Assembly (NCBI RefSeq): GCF_001027285.1
Contig: NZ_CP011509.1
Span: 7,650,501-7,714,500 of the forward strand
Length of the DNA stretch: 64,000 nucleotides
Direction: 5' to 3'
DNA from: Archangium gephyra
GTDB lineage: Bacteria; Myxococcota; Myxococcia; Myxococcales; Myxococcaceae
Under the pieces are notes generated by a model, which was given only the letters and a program-made list of their open reading frames with translations, had not been told where the DNA came from and did not search any database. Position 1 is the first letter of the stretch; each line of letters starts with the position of its first letter. Below are positions 1 to 8,442 of the stretch, in pieces. A program made the position numbers and the translations under genes.

Positions 1-1
1 C

Positions 2-3000
2 AGGGAATTCGGACGGGAGGAGGCCACGACGTCCCACCAGGTCGAGGTGGATGGCTTGGAGCCAGACACGGAGCACACCGCGCACCTGCGCTGCAAGGTA
101 GGGAAGTTCGGCGAGGTGGCTACGTTTTCTCTCCCCCTCAAGACGAATCCTCCCGACGCCAATTACAGGCTGCGGAAGATCCTGACGAACATCGGACTGA
201 ATCCCGAGAGCTACTCGCCGATGGACGGGCCGTCGTACCGCCTCATCGATCTCCTCGAGGATCAACCCGTCGTGGGCGTCCCGAACGAGTTTGGGATTAC
301 CAGCACGGGCCCCAAGATCGAGCGCCTCCAACGCATCTACCAGCAAATCGGGTTCAACATCCCTCAGGAGGCGATGGGCAACTACAACCATAGCTGGTGG
401 ACCATTTGCGCCACCCGGGCGCTCATGGCCTTCTTCGGCGTGGGCTGGATGGGAGAGGAAGGCAAGGACAGCGATGTGGGCAAAGTCATGTGGCCCAAGC
501 TCATCGACTACCTGAGCAACCTCGGCGGGCTGAGCATGGCGGCGCGTGCGCAGCAAGCCGCCATCCTGCGCGAGCTTCAGGAAGCCAAGAACACCCAGGC
601 CCTGAAGTGGGCGGAGGAGGAGGCTCTGCTCGAGGCGCTGCGCAATGCGAATACCCCGGGAGCGGTGACCCCGGGAGGAGTGTCTCAGTCCCCGGATGCC
701 AACCTGCTCCGGTCCCTCTCCAGCGAGCGCATCCTCGCACTGCGGCAGCGCTTCAACGTGACGTCATCGGAGGTGGGCGGACCGCTTTGGGCCGACATGT
801 ACAGGAACCCGGCTTCCGCCTGGCTCACCTCCGCCACCGCGCTGAACTTCATCTCGTATCTCGACGAGCACATCCCCGACAGTTTCAAGGTCACGTGGAC
901 GAAGCTCCCACCAACAAAGTTGGTGGTAGAGCATGCACCCAACAGCACCCAGGCCCTGGACGACGTCGCCTTCGAACCAGAGGACTGGCAAGAGGCGTAC
1001 GCGTGGTTCGTCGGGGCCGTGGCCCCCCTGTGGTCCGTCTTCAAACCGGAGCTGCTCGCGGGGATGCTCGGCCCTTTGAAGGTCACCCTGAACATGATCG
1101 AGCACGCGTTTCTGGAGTCGAGGTCGCTCAGGCCCGAGTTCGGGGAGACGCCCAAGTTCTACTCCCCGTCCCGCAGCATCTACATCGGGCCCGCGGTCCT
1201 GGCTGGAAAGCTGAGGGGCGAGCTCAACCTGCAGCCGAGTGGACCGTTGGAGGCGGTCGCGGAAGGGGTTGTCCTCGTGGTGGCGTACGCGACCCTGGCC
1301 AATGCCGACTCCGCCACCGGTACCAGGAGCTTCGGCGGCCCGTATCTCAAGCTCATGGCCTGGGAGTTCTTCAAGTCCATGAGTGGTCCGGTGGCACTGC
1401 CACTGCCGGAAGTCGCCAAGACGGACTGGATGGCGGCGCTGGCGCTGCTGACCACCGCGAAGAAGGCCTACGACAGCGTCCAGAAGAAGGTGGCGGACGA
1501 AGAGGATGGGCTCCAGAAGCAGCTCGCCGCCACCGGCCTGGCCCTCACCTCGGACGAGTTGGGCAAGTACGTGGCGGCGTTCCGAGCCTCCGACAAGCAC
1601 AAGGAGGCTTTCGACAACCAGGCCGCCGCGGTCCAAAACCTCGCCCAGGTGCTCCACGTCCATCGGCGGACCGGGCTCGAGCAGGCCGCGAATGATTCCG
1701 GGAAGAACGCCCAGTTCCTCTACGACGCCTTGAAGATCGTGGCCAACTCCGCTTCGTCCGAGGTGGTGCTGGAATACCTCGGGGATATCTGCATCAAGGA
1801 CAGGCCGCTCCAGTACGCCTTCCAGCGCTTTCCGGTGGTCGATGAGCTCGCCCTGCCCGCCGTTCTTCACACCGCCGCCCGTTTCATCCTCGAGACGGAC
1901 AAGCCGGAGCAGGCGTGGGAGCAGCTCAAGGAGATGATCGCTCCCTTCATGAGCGCCAAGGATCACATCGAGGCCTTCGGCGATCTTCGTGAGGCCTGGG
2001 GCTCTTTCGGCGAGCTGATGGAAAGGAAGGACGTCGACACACTGCTGGAGAAGTCCAAGGCCTGGGCCGAGGAGGGAAGAGGAAAGAAGATCCTCGCGGG
2101 AGTGACCCTCCTCTACACCCTGAGCGGCGGCTTCGAGAATCTCGGCAAGGAGAAGTACACGGAGGCCGTCAAGGACTTCGCCAGCGGCTCGAAGGATTTG
2201 ATGGAGACCCTCGCCTGCGTCGTCAAGACCTACGGAGATGAAGGCAGGTTGTTCCTGCGCACTGGCACCGTGGCCCGGTTCCCGACGGTGGCCATCCGGC
2301 TCACGCCGTACCTGGGCGTCATCGCCAGTTCCGCGTCGTTGGCCTTGCACGCCGCGGGGGACGTGGACGCGGGGACGGTCATCGCCATGCTGGGAGATAC
2401 GGTCAGCCTGTTCGGCAGTTGCCTGGCGTGCGCCCCATTGCTCGTGCTCCCGGGAGAGGCCTTCGATGCGGTGGGGACCGCCATCACCCTGGTCGGGGAT
2501 GGACTTTCCGGGCTCCTGACGAAGAACCAGATGGTCAAGGAGAAGAGCGCCTTCCTCAGGGCCGCTGGCATCACCGACTCGAATCTCCTGAAGGTGATGG
2601 TCAAGCTGGAGCGCCGCAACCTGAAGGCGCTCAGGGCCATGAAATTCACCCCCAAGCAAATCCAGGCGCTCGCCCTCGAGCAGCCGTATCTCGTGACCCT
2701 GGATGCGAACCTGGAGCCGCTCGGGCGGTTGCTCGAGGCGTTCAAGATCGGGTTCGACCAGTTCCTCGCGTTCGCCAGACACGTGCAGGAGGGCGCGGTG
2801 GACCCGAATCAAGGGCTCTTCAACTTCGCGAGCAGCCTCGAGGGCGTGAAGTTCGAGAGCAACGTGACCGATATGCGCAAAGCCTGGCTCGATGGCATGA
2901 CGTCCCTCCTGACGTCCGAGACGGCGCCTTTGCTGCAGCAGGACACGGTGTATTGTCTCAAGCGGGCCATCAAGTGCCTGACAGACGACGGCTATTGCAG

Positions 3001-3037
3001 CACCTGCTCTACGCCAGGCAGCCCGCTGCCCGCTTGA
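2..3037 (+). CDS. Large protein of unknown function, 5' end outside the window
   Basis: The frame is open from base 2 with no stop, so the true start probably lies upstream; a GTG at 47 is the first start-like codon inside. The visible part is about 1010 residues. It begins with a short stretch that reads like the end of a fibronectin-III/Ig-type domain, then a Y-R-L-R-K-I-L segment that could belong to a peptidoglycan-binding-like fold, then long helical sequence. Near residues 745-830 it becomes hydrophobic and Gly/Ala-rich, with room for two or three membrane-inserting helices. The extreme C-terminus carries five cysteines within about 25 residues. No catalytic motif is recognised. It ends at a strong hairpin and converges with the lipase-like gene. 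A secreted or injected membrane-active protein is possible, but that is inference from hydrophobicity alone. Confidence 0.75.
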   Translation, partial: REFGREEATTSHQVEVDGLEPDTEHTAHLRCKVGKFGEVATFSLPLKTNPPDANYRLRKILTNIGLNPESYSPMDGPSYRLIDLLEDQPVVGVPNEFGITSTGPKIERLQRIYQQIGFNIPQEAMGNYNHSWWTICATRALMAFFGVGWMGEEGKDSDVGKVMWPKLIDYLSNLGGLSMAARAQQAAILRELQEAKNTQALKWAEEEALLEALRNANTPGAVTPGGVSQSPDANLLRSLSSERILALRQRFNVTSSEVGGPLWADMYRNPASAWLTSATALNFISYLDEHIPDSFKVTWTKLPPTKLVVEHAPNSTQALDDVAFEPEDWQEAYAWFVGAVAPLWSVFKPELLAGMLGPLKVTLNMIEHAFLESRSLRPEFGETPKFYSPSRSIYIGPAVLAGKLRGELNLQPSGPLEAVAEGVVLVVAYATLANADSATGTRSFGGPYLKLMAWEFFKSMSGPVALPLPEVAKTDWMAALALLTTAKKAYDSVQKKVADEEDGLQKQLAATGLALTSDELGKYVAAFRASDKHKEAFDNQAAAVQNLAQVLHVHRRTGLEQAANDSGKNAQFLYDALKIVANSASSEVVLEYLGDICIKDRPLQYAFQRFPVVDELALPAVLHTAARFILETDKPEQAWEQLKEMIAPFMSAKDHIEAFGDLREAWGSFGELMERKDVDTLLEKSKAWAEEGRGKKILAGVTLLYTLSGGFENLGKEKYTEAVKDFASGSKDLMETLACVVKTYGDEGRLFLRTGTVARFPTVAIRLTPYLGVIASSASLALHAAGDVDAGTVIAMLGDTVSLFGSCLACAPLLVLPGEAFDAVGTAITLVGDGLSGLLTKNQMVKEKSAFLRAAGITDSNLLKVMVKLERRNLKALRAMKFTPKQIQALALEQPYLVTLDANLEPLGRLLEAFKIGFDQFLAFARHVQEGAVDPNQGLFNFASSLEGVKFESNVTDMRKAWLDGMTSLLTSETAPLLQQDTVYCLKRAIKCLTDDGYCSTCSTPGSPLPA

Positions 3038-3075
3038 GGGCATGGCTCCCCATGCATGGTTCGCGGCGTGTGAGC

Positions 3076-3109
3076 CCCTGGACCCAGGTGTGCACCGGCG
3101 GGTCCAGGG
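3076..3109. terminator. Hairpin terminator between convergent genes
   Basis: A perfect 10-bp inverted repeat (CCCTGGACCC at 3076 and GGGTCCAGGG at 3100, 14-base loop) lies between two convergent stop codons at 3037 and 3131. There is no long T run on either side, so it is a stem-type, probably bidirectional, terminator. Confidence 0.6.
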
Positions 3110-3130
3110 ACGAGGAGCGGGTCCGCCCGC

Positions 3131-4117
3131 TTACGGAGCCGCGGTGTTCGTCGGGGAGGTGAAGAACACGCGGTTGGCGGGGTTGAACTCGATGGAGACG
3201 GGCACCTTCGGCGACACCCGGCCCACGGCGTCCATCCTGGCCAGCGTGGGGTTGTTCTCGCTCACGTAGTCCTTCATGTGCGCCTCGATGCCGTTGCCCG
3301 GCTTCTGCAGCGAGATGGGGAAGTCCGTGGGGATGTCCTGCTGGCCCATGCTCGCCCAGTCCGACAGCAGCACCGACTGCAGGCTCGCGCGCGGCACCGG
3401 GTCACCCGCCGCGGCGATGCGGTGCACCTCGCCCTCCCGCTGCCCGGCGGAGATGAGCGGCGAGCCGAACGCCACCGTGTTGATGACGTTGTAGCGCGAC
3501 TTGATGGTGGGGTCCGCCGCGAGCTGCTGGGCGATCATCCCGCCCTGGCTATGGCCGGCGAGCACCAGGTCCGCGCCCGCGGGCACCGTGTCCAGGATGG
3601 CCTGGCGCGCGTTGCGCAGGCCGGGGTTGTTCTGCTGGAAGCCGGACTTCAGGTTGGTGATCCACCCGGTGCTCTGGTTCTCCACCGCCTCGGTGCCGGA
3701 GATGCCCACCAGGTGCACCTGCCGCGACGTGTTGCCCTGGCGCAGCGTCGCCGGGGTGATGGACACCGGCCCGTGCGCGCCTCCGTTGTAGCCCGCGAAG
3801 ACGAACTGGGCGAGCTCCGCCGCGCCGTTGATCTTCCCCGTCTGGTTGGGCGAGAGCGCGCCGCGCTGTCCGTGGAAGTTGTTGCCCAGCTGCGAGGGCG
3901 ACGGGCGGCTCGCCACGGGCAGCGTCGGCGCCGGACGGTTGTTCGCCTTCGCGACGAGCGTGGCGGCCTGGAAGCCGTCCTTGGACCCCGGGGCCTTCGC
4001 CGTGTCCGGCGTGGCCGCCGCACGCACGGTGTTCTGCGCCGGAGCGGTGGGGGCGGAGGTCTCGGGCTTCGGGGCGGCGACGGGCTTACGGCCGGAGTTG
4101 TTGACGTTCATGGACAT
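3131..4117 (-). CDS. Class 3 lipase-like alpha/beta hydrolase without signal peptide
   Basis: The protein has 328 residues. Residues 1-90 are Pro/Ala-rich and probably disordered, without a Sec signal, and contain a DGFQAA segment at 48-53. The rest is a lipase class 3-type alpha/beta hydrolase. The nucleophile elbow GHSQGG is at 188-193 (Ser190), an acid candidate Asp239 sits in AAGDPVPR, and His280 in IEAHMKDY completes a plausible triad. It probably hydrolyses lipid esters. The start has an AGGAG about 10 bases upstream. The divergent promoter region toward the small lipoprotein at 4373 holds an unusual 11-bp-spaced repeat array. The lack of a signal peptide with a long disordered N-terminus suggests non-classical export or a cytoplasmic role; the sequence does not decide this. 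Confidence 0.82.
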   Translation of the reverse strand: MSMNVNNSGRKPVAAPKPETSAPTAPAQNTVRAAATPDTAKAPGSKDGFQAATLVAKANNRPAPTLPVASRPSPSQLGNNFHGQRGALSPNQTGKINGAAELAQFVFAGYNGGAHGPVSITPATLRQGNTSRQVHLVGISGTEAVENQSTGWITNLKSGFQQNNPGLRNARQAILDTVPAGADLVLAGHSQGGMIAQQLAADPTIKSRYNVINTVAFGSPLISAGQREGEVHRIAAAGDPVPRASLQSVLLSDWASMGQQDIPTDFPISLQKPGNGIEAHMKDYVSENNPTLARMDAVGRVSPKVPVSIEFNPANRVFFTSPTNTAAP

Positions 4118-4245
4118 GACGGGGTGTCTCCTGCATCCGGTGACGATGCGTGGAATGGCTATCTATGCAGCCATTGTCTGACTTCGCTCGCGAAAGTTTC
4201 CAGAGGGATTTGAAAGGATTTTCCCGGGCTCGCGCCTCGCGGCAT

Positions 4246-4307
4246 CGTCATTTCTCCGTCAGCGCATCGTCATTTCCTCACTGGACGGAAATGACGGAGC
4301 GCTGACG
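4246..4307. promoter_or_regulatory. Head-to-head TGACG arrays with 11-bp period
   Basis: CGTCA occurs at 4246, 4257 and 4268 (exactly 11 bp apart, so TGACG on the minus strand), followed by TGACG on the plus strand at 4292 and 4303 (again 11 bp). The two half-arrays face each other inside the divergent intergenic region between the lipase-like gene and the lipoprotein gene. The layout resembles binding sites of OmpR/PhoB-family regulators, which bind 11-bp direct repeats. The same element recurs at 15196 and 34363. Confidence 0.55.
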
Positions 4308-4372
4308 TGCCGTCCGCGGGGTCCCGCGCGAATTCCTGTCAGTCAGGCACTTGAAAGACTCTGGAGAAGGAC

Positions 4373-4654
4373 TTGAAGACTCACACTGTCATGGATTCGG
4401 GCCTGCGCGTCTGGGGAGCGGCCCTGGCCGTGGTGGCCGCCGCGGCCCTGGAGGCCTGTGGTCCCAGAGGCCCGGCCCGGGCCCCCAACCCGCCCAGGTA
4501 CCAGGGTCAGCCCCGGTCGCTGATCTGGGCGTACAACCGGGCCACGCCGCTGTCGTCACGCCCCGCCCCGGGCGGAGGGGGCCCCCGGGCCGCCCCGCCC
4601 ATTCACCCCGCGCGAGGGGAAGCTACACTTCCCGCGAAAGCCGGAGAGCTGTGA
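4373..4654 (+). CDS. Small Pro/Gly-rich lipoprotein
   Basis: The 93-codon frame starts at TTG 4373 behind a good GGAGAAGG site; an ATG at 4391 is the alternative start. A hydrophobic segment (residues about 10-27) ends in LEAC-GP, which resembles a lipobox with the modified Cys at about residue 29. The mature part is short, Pro/Gly/Arg-rich and probably unstructured. Function is unknown. It follows the head-to-head repeat array, a site type also found before other secreted-protein genes in this window. The short length and biased composition make the call moderate. Confidence 0.5.
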   Translation: MKTHTVMDSGLRVWGAALAVVAAAALEACGPRGPARAPNPPRYQGQPRSLIWAYNRATPLSSRPAPGGGGPRAAPPIHPARGEATLPAKAGEL

Positions 4655-4733
4655 CGAACCGGAATTGAGGTAGTGTGGAGACGGCGAAGGGTTATTCTTT
4701 CCCCGTACGGATTCCGTCCTCGCGCCTCCCTCC

Positions 4734-7700
4734 ATGGCTCCCCTGACCTTCCGCCTCCTGGGCCCCCTCGTCATCGAGCACAATGGTGGCGCGGTGGAAG
4801 TCAAACGCACCAAGGCCAGTGCGCTCGTCGCCTATCTGGCGAGCAACCCGCATCGGCATACGCGCAGCCACCTGGTGGGGCTGTTGTGGCCCGAGGTGGA
4901 TGAGACGCGCGGGCTGGCGTCGCTGCGCAATACCTTGTGGGAGTTGCAACGGATTCTGGGCAACGGCTGGGTGCAGACGGATCGCACCGGAGTGCAGCTG
5001 TCCCCCGAGCCGGCGGTCTGGGTGGACGTGGCGCAGTTCCAGCGCCTCCTCAAGGACGCGGGGGCCGGAGGCCGGGGGGCGGAGCCCCAGTTGGAAGCGC
5101 TCGCCCAGGCGGTGGAGCTCTACCGGGGCCGCATGCTGGCGGGGCTCACCCTTCCGGACTGCTCCGCCTTCGACGAGTGGTTGTCGCTGACCACGGAGCA
5201 CCACCATCTGATGGTGACGCAGGCGCTGGTGCGGCTGTCCACCACCTTCATCTCGCGCGGGCAGTGGGAGGAGGCGCTGCCCCATGCCCAGCGCCTCGTC
5301 GCGTTGGACTCCACCAATGAGGAGGCGCACCGCTCGTTGATCAAGCTGTACGCGTGGCTGGGCCGCTGGTCCGACGCGCTGCGGCAGTACCAGCTGTGCG
5401 TGGAGGTGCTGCGGCAGGAGCTGGACGTGACGCCGCAGGCGGAGACGAGCCGGCTGCTGGAGGCGCTCAAGACGCGCGAGCTGGCCCCGCCACCGGGCGT
5501 GGGGGCCGCGGGCGGGAGCGTGTCCGTGAAGCAGGAGGTGGAGGCGCGGCCGTCCGTGGTGCTGCCCTCCCCGGCCACGCCGCTGTACGGGCGTGCCAGC
5601 GAGCTGACGGCGCTGGTGAAGCGCCTGGAGGATCCGGCGTGCCGGCTGCTCACCCTCACCGGGCCCGGCGGCATCGGGAAGACGCGGCTGGCGTTGGAGG
5701 CCGCCCACCAGCTGGCCGGGACGTGGCGCGATGGGGTGCGCTTCGTCCCGCTGGCGGCGGTGGACGAGCCGAAGCGGCTGGCCCTCACGCTGCTGGAGGC
5801 ACTGGAGCTGTCACCCTCCCAGGCCCCGCCGGAGGTGCAGCTGCGCGAGCACCTGCGCTCGCGGCGGATGCTGCTCCTGCTCGACAACATGGAGCACCTG
5901 TTGGAGGCCACGCCGCTGCTGGCCGAGCTGCTGGCGCACGCGCCGGGCCTCGAGCTGCTCGTCACCTCGCGCGAGCGGCTCAACCTGCGCGGCGAGTGGC
6001 TGCAGCCCTTGGACGGCCTGCCCTTCCCCACCCCGCGGGGCCCCGCGCGGCCGGGCGAGCGCGAGTCGCTGGAGCTCTTCGCGCTGCTGGCCACGCGCGT
6101 GTCCGCCTCCTTCCAGCTGGGCCCGGACAACGAAGCGGCCGTGGCGCGCATCTGCCAGCTCGTCGAGGGCTCTCCGCTGGGCCTGGAGCTGGCCGCGGCC
6201 TGGGTGCCCTTCTTCTCCCCGGAGGAGCTCGTCTCCCGCCTGGAGCAGAGCCTGGACTTCCTGGCCGCGACCCGGGACGCCCCCGAGCGCCACCAGAGCC
6301 TGCGCAACACCTTCCTCCACTCCTGGCGGCTCTTGTCCGCCGAGGAGCAGGGGGTGCTGCGGCGGCTGTCCGTCTTCCGCGGGGGCATCGCGCTGGAGGC
6401 CGCCGCGGAGGTGGCCGGCGCCTCGCTGGCCACGCTCACCTCGCTGGTGCACAAGAGCCTGGTGCGGCGCGCGGCCTCGGGCCGGGTGGAGCTGCACGGC
6501 CTGCTGCGCCAGTACGCCGCGGAGCAGCTGCGAGCCGTGCCCGAGGAGCACCACCAGACGCACCAGCGCCATGCCCGGCACTTCCTCGGACTGCTGGAGC
6601 GGCTCCACCCCCTGCTGCTGGGCGGCACGGCCCGGCAGGCCGAGGCCATGGCCGCCTTCGGGACGGAGCAGGAGGATCTGCGAGCCGCCGCGCGCTGGGC
6701 CTTCCAGAATGGCCACTGGGAGGTGATGGACCGGGGCCTGGAGGCCTTCTGCCTGGCGCGGGAGCTGCGTGGGCAACCCCACCAGGCCTTCACCGGGCTG
6801 GTGGAGCTGACGAGCTTCCTGCGGCCGGTGGTGGACGTGAAGGCGCCCGGGCCGCTGCGGCGGCTGCTGGGGCGGGTGCTGGTGTGGCAGGCCCGCTTCG
6901 CCCTGCATGGCGCGGACTGCCCGCCCGCCACGGCGCTGGCCCGCGTGGAGGAGGGCCTGCTGCTGCTGGGCGAGGAGGGAGCCCGGGAGCACGTCACCCT
7001 GGGCCTGCTCACCGCGGGCCAGCTCGCGCTGCGCCAGGGCAACGTGCCCACCGCGCGCTGGTGCTTCCACGGCAGCTTGTCCCTCGCCCGGGCCAATGGG
7101 GACAAGCGCGCCGCCGCCCTGGCCTCGAGCGAGCTGTCCGGGGTGGCCGCCCTCCGGGGCCAGCCCATGCAGGCCCGGCGCCTGCTCACCCGGAGCCTGG
7201 CCACCTTCCGGCTGCTCGGCGACGAGCGCCACGTGGCCACCTGCCTGGGCCGGCTCGCCACCTTCCTGCACACCCGCGGCGAGCTGGCGCAGGCCGCCTC
7301 CACCCTGCGTCAGGGCCTGGGCCTGCTGGAGGCCGCCGGGCTGCGGCTACAGGCCGCGCCGCTGCGCGCCCAGCTCGCCGAGGTGCTGTTGCCGCTGGGC
7401 GCCGTGCAGGAGGCCCGCCAGCTGCTCGAGGCGGACCTGCACCTGGGACGCACGCTGGGCCATCTGGAGACGGTGGCCCAGGCCCTCCACGGGCTGGGGC
7501 TCGTGGCCACCCACCAGGGGGATGGGGCCTCCGCCCGGGGGCTGCTGGAGGAGGCGCTCGCCCTGCGCGGGCAGCTCAGCGCCCGCCGCGCCTGCGCCGA
7601 ATCCCTCCAGGCCCTGGGCCGGTTGGAGCTGTCCCAGGGGGACCTGCCCCGCGCCCGCGCCCGCCTGCGCGCCGCCCTCCAGGCCGCCACCGAGGTGGGC

Positions 7701-7940
7701 GCCCAGCCCCTCATCCTCGACGTGCTCTGCACCCTCGCCGAGCTGGCCCCCTCCCGCGGCGGTGAGCGGCTGCACCGCGCCACCCGCGCCCTGCTCGTCC
7801 ACCCGCTCTCCTCCCACGCCACGCGGCAGCGCGCCGCGGCCCTCCTTCCTCCCCAGGAGCTGCCTCCCGCCGCCGACTCCGCCCGGCCCCCGCTGCCCCA
7901 GCTGGTGGCGGACGTGCTGGCGGCAGTGGGGATGGATTAA
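4734..7940 (+). CDS. BTAD-type transcriptional regulator with STAND/AAA ATPase and TPR repeats
   Basis: The product has 1068 residues. Residues 5-95 form an OmpR/SARP-like winged helix and about 96-245 a bacterial transcriptional activator (BTAD) domain. A STAND-type P-loop ATPase follows: Walker A GPGGIGKT at 310-317 and Walker B LLLLDNM at 380-386. The remaining 500 or so residues are Leu/Ala/Arg-rich helical repeats of TPR type. Proteins of this architecture are large ATP-gated activators, often of secondary metabolism or development. It lies 12 bp upstream of a response regulator gene and is probably cotranscribed with it. No clear Shine-Dalgarno site precedes ATG 4734. The signal sensed by the TPR region is unknown. 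Confidence 0.88.
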   Translation: MAPLTFRLLGPLVIEHNGGAVEVKRTKASALVAYLASNPHRHTRSHLVGLLWPEVDETRGLASLRNTLWELQRILGNGWVQTDRTGVQLSPEPAVWVDVAQFQRLLKDAGAGGRGAEPQLEALAQAVELYRGRMLAGLTLPDCSAFDEWLSLTTEHHHLMVTQALVRLSTTFISRGQWEEALPHAQRLVALDSTNEEAHRSLIKLYAWLGRWSDALRQYQLCVEVLRQELDVTPQAETSRLLEALKTRELAPPPGVGAAGGSVSVKQEVEARPSVVLPSPATPLYGRASELTALVKRLEDPACRLLTLTGPGGIGKTRLALEAAHQLAGTWRDGVRFVPLAAVDEPKRLALTLLEALELSPSQAPPEVQLREHLRSRRMLLLLDNMEHLLEATPLLAELLAHAPGLELLVTSRERLNLRGEWLQPLDGLPFPTPRGPARPGERESLELFALLATRVSASFQLGPDNEAAVARICQLVEGSPLGLELAAAWVPFFSPEELVSRLEQSLDFLAATRDAPERHQSLRNTFLHSWRLLSAEEQGVLRRLSVFRGGIALEAAAEVAGASLATLTSLVHKSLVRRAASGRVELHGLLRQYAAEQLRAVPEEHHQTHQRHARHFLGLLERLHPLLLGGTARQAEAMAAFGTEQEDLRAAARWAFQNGHWEVMDRGLEAFCLARELRGQPHQAFTGLVELTSFLRPVVDVKAPGPLRRLLGRVLVWQARFALHGADCPPATALARVEEGLLLLGEEGAREHVTLGLLTAGQLALRQGNVPTARWCFHGSLSLARANGDKRAAALASSELSGVAALRGQPMQARRLLTRSLATFRLLGDERHVATCLGRLATFLHTRGELAQAASTLRQGLGLLEAAGLRLQAAPLRAQLAEVLLPLGAVQEARQLLEADLHLGRTLGHLETVAQALHGLGLVATHQGDGASARGLLEEALALRGQLSARRACAESLQALGRLELSQGDLPRARARLRAALQAATEVGAQPLILDVLCTLAELAPSRGGERLHRATRALLVHPLSSHATRQRAAALLPPQELPPAADSARPPLPQLVADVLAAVGMD

Positions 7941-7952
7941 TAAAAGAGCCCC

Positions 7953-8441
7953 ATGGCCTTCAAACAGCTGGATGCGCTTCTGCAACAGGTGGTCGCCGCC
8001 CAGCGCGAGCAGGCCGAGCACCCGCGCATCGTCGTCGTGGACGATGATCCGGGCATGCGCCGCTCGCTCGAGACGCTGCTGCGGGGCCTCTACCAGGTGG
8101 TGCTCGCCAGCGGTGCCACCGAGGGCGTGGCCGCCGTGGATGGCGACACGTGCGCCGTGGTGCTCGACATCAAGATGAAGGGGTATGACGGCTTCTGGGC
8201 CAGCACGGAGATCCGCAAGAAGTACCCGGACGTGCCCATCATCTTCTATTCGGCCTGGCAGGACCTGAAGGATCCCTACGCCGTCATCAACGAGCACCAC
8301 CCCTTCGGCTACCTGACGAAGGACGGGGACACGGCGCGGCTGCTGGACATGCTGGAGTCCGCGGTGCGCATGCACCGGATGACGCTCTACAACAAGAAGC
8401 TGGTGGACGGGCTGCTGCGCGCGCGCCGCGAGGAGGGGTGA
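7953..8441 (+). CDS. Single-domain response regulator
   Basis: The 162-residue protein carries a receiver domain at about 25-145: acidic pocket D30-D32, phosphoacceptor Asp72 in VVLDIKM, Ser100 in the conserved Thr/Ser position, and Lys123 in LTKDGD. There is no output domain; a short basic helix follows. It probably relays phosphate or acts by protein contact. It sits 12 bp after the BTAD regulator, and its stop codon is one base from the stop of the convergent sensor kinase, so these three genes probably work as one signalling block. The kinase at 8443-11603 is the likely partner, by proximity only. Confidence 0.85.
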   Translation: MAFKQLDALLQQVVAAQREQAEHPRIVVVDDDPGMRRSLETLLRGLYQVVLASGATEGVAAVDGDTCAVVLDIKMKGYDGFWASTEIRKKYPDVPIIFYSAWQDLKDPYAVINEHHPFGYLTKDGDTARLLDMLESAVRMHRMTLYNKKLVDGLLRARREEG

Positions 8442-8442
8442 T

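Noticed and set aside
764-3043. A 759-codon open frame on the minus strand opposite the first gene
   Set aside because: Composition is that of an antisense shadow (Leu/Gln/Arg-rich, no motif), and it begins inside the region of the terminator.
4331-4372. Sigma-54 promoter before the small lipoprotein (GGCAC near 4347)
   Set aside because: The GC element at the correct 12-base distance is missing.
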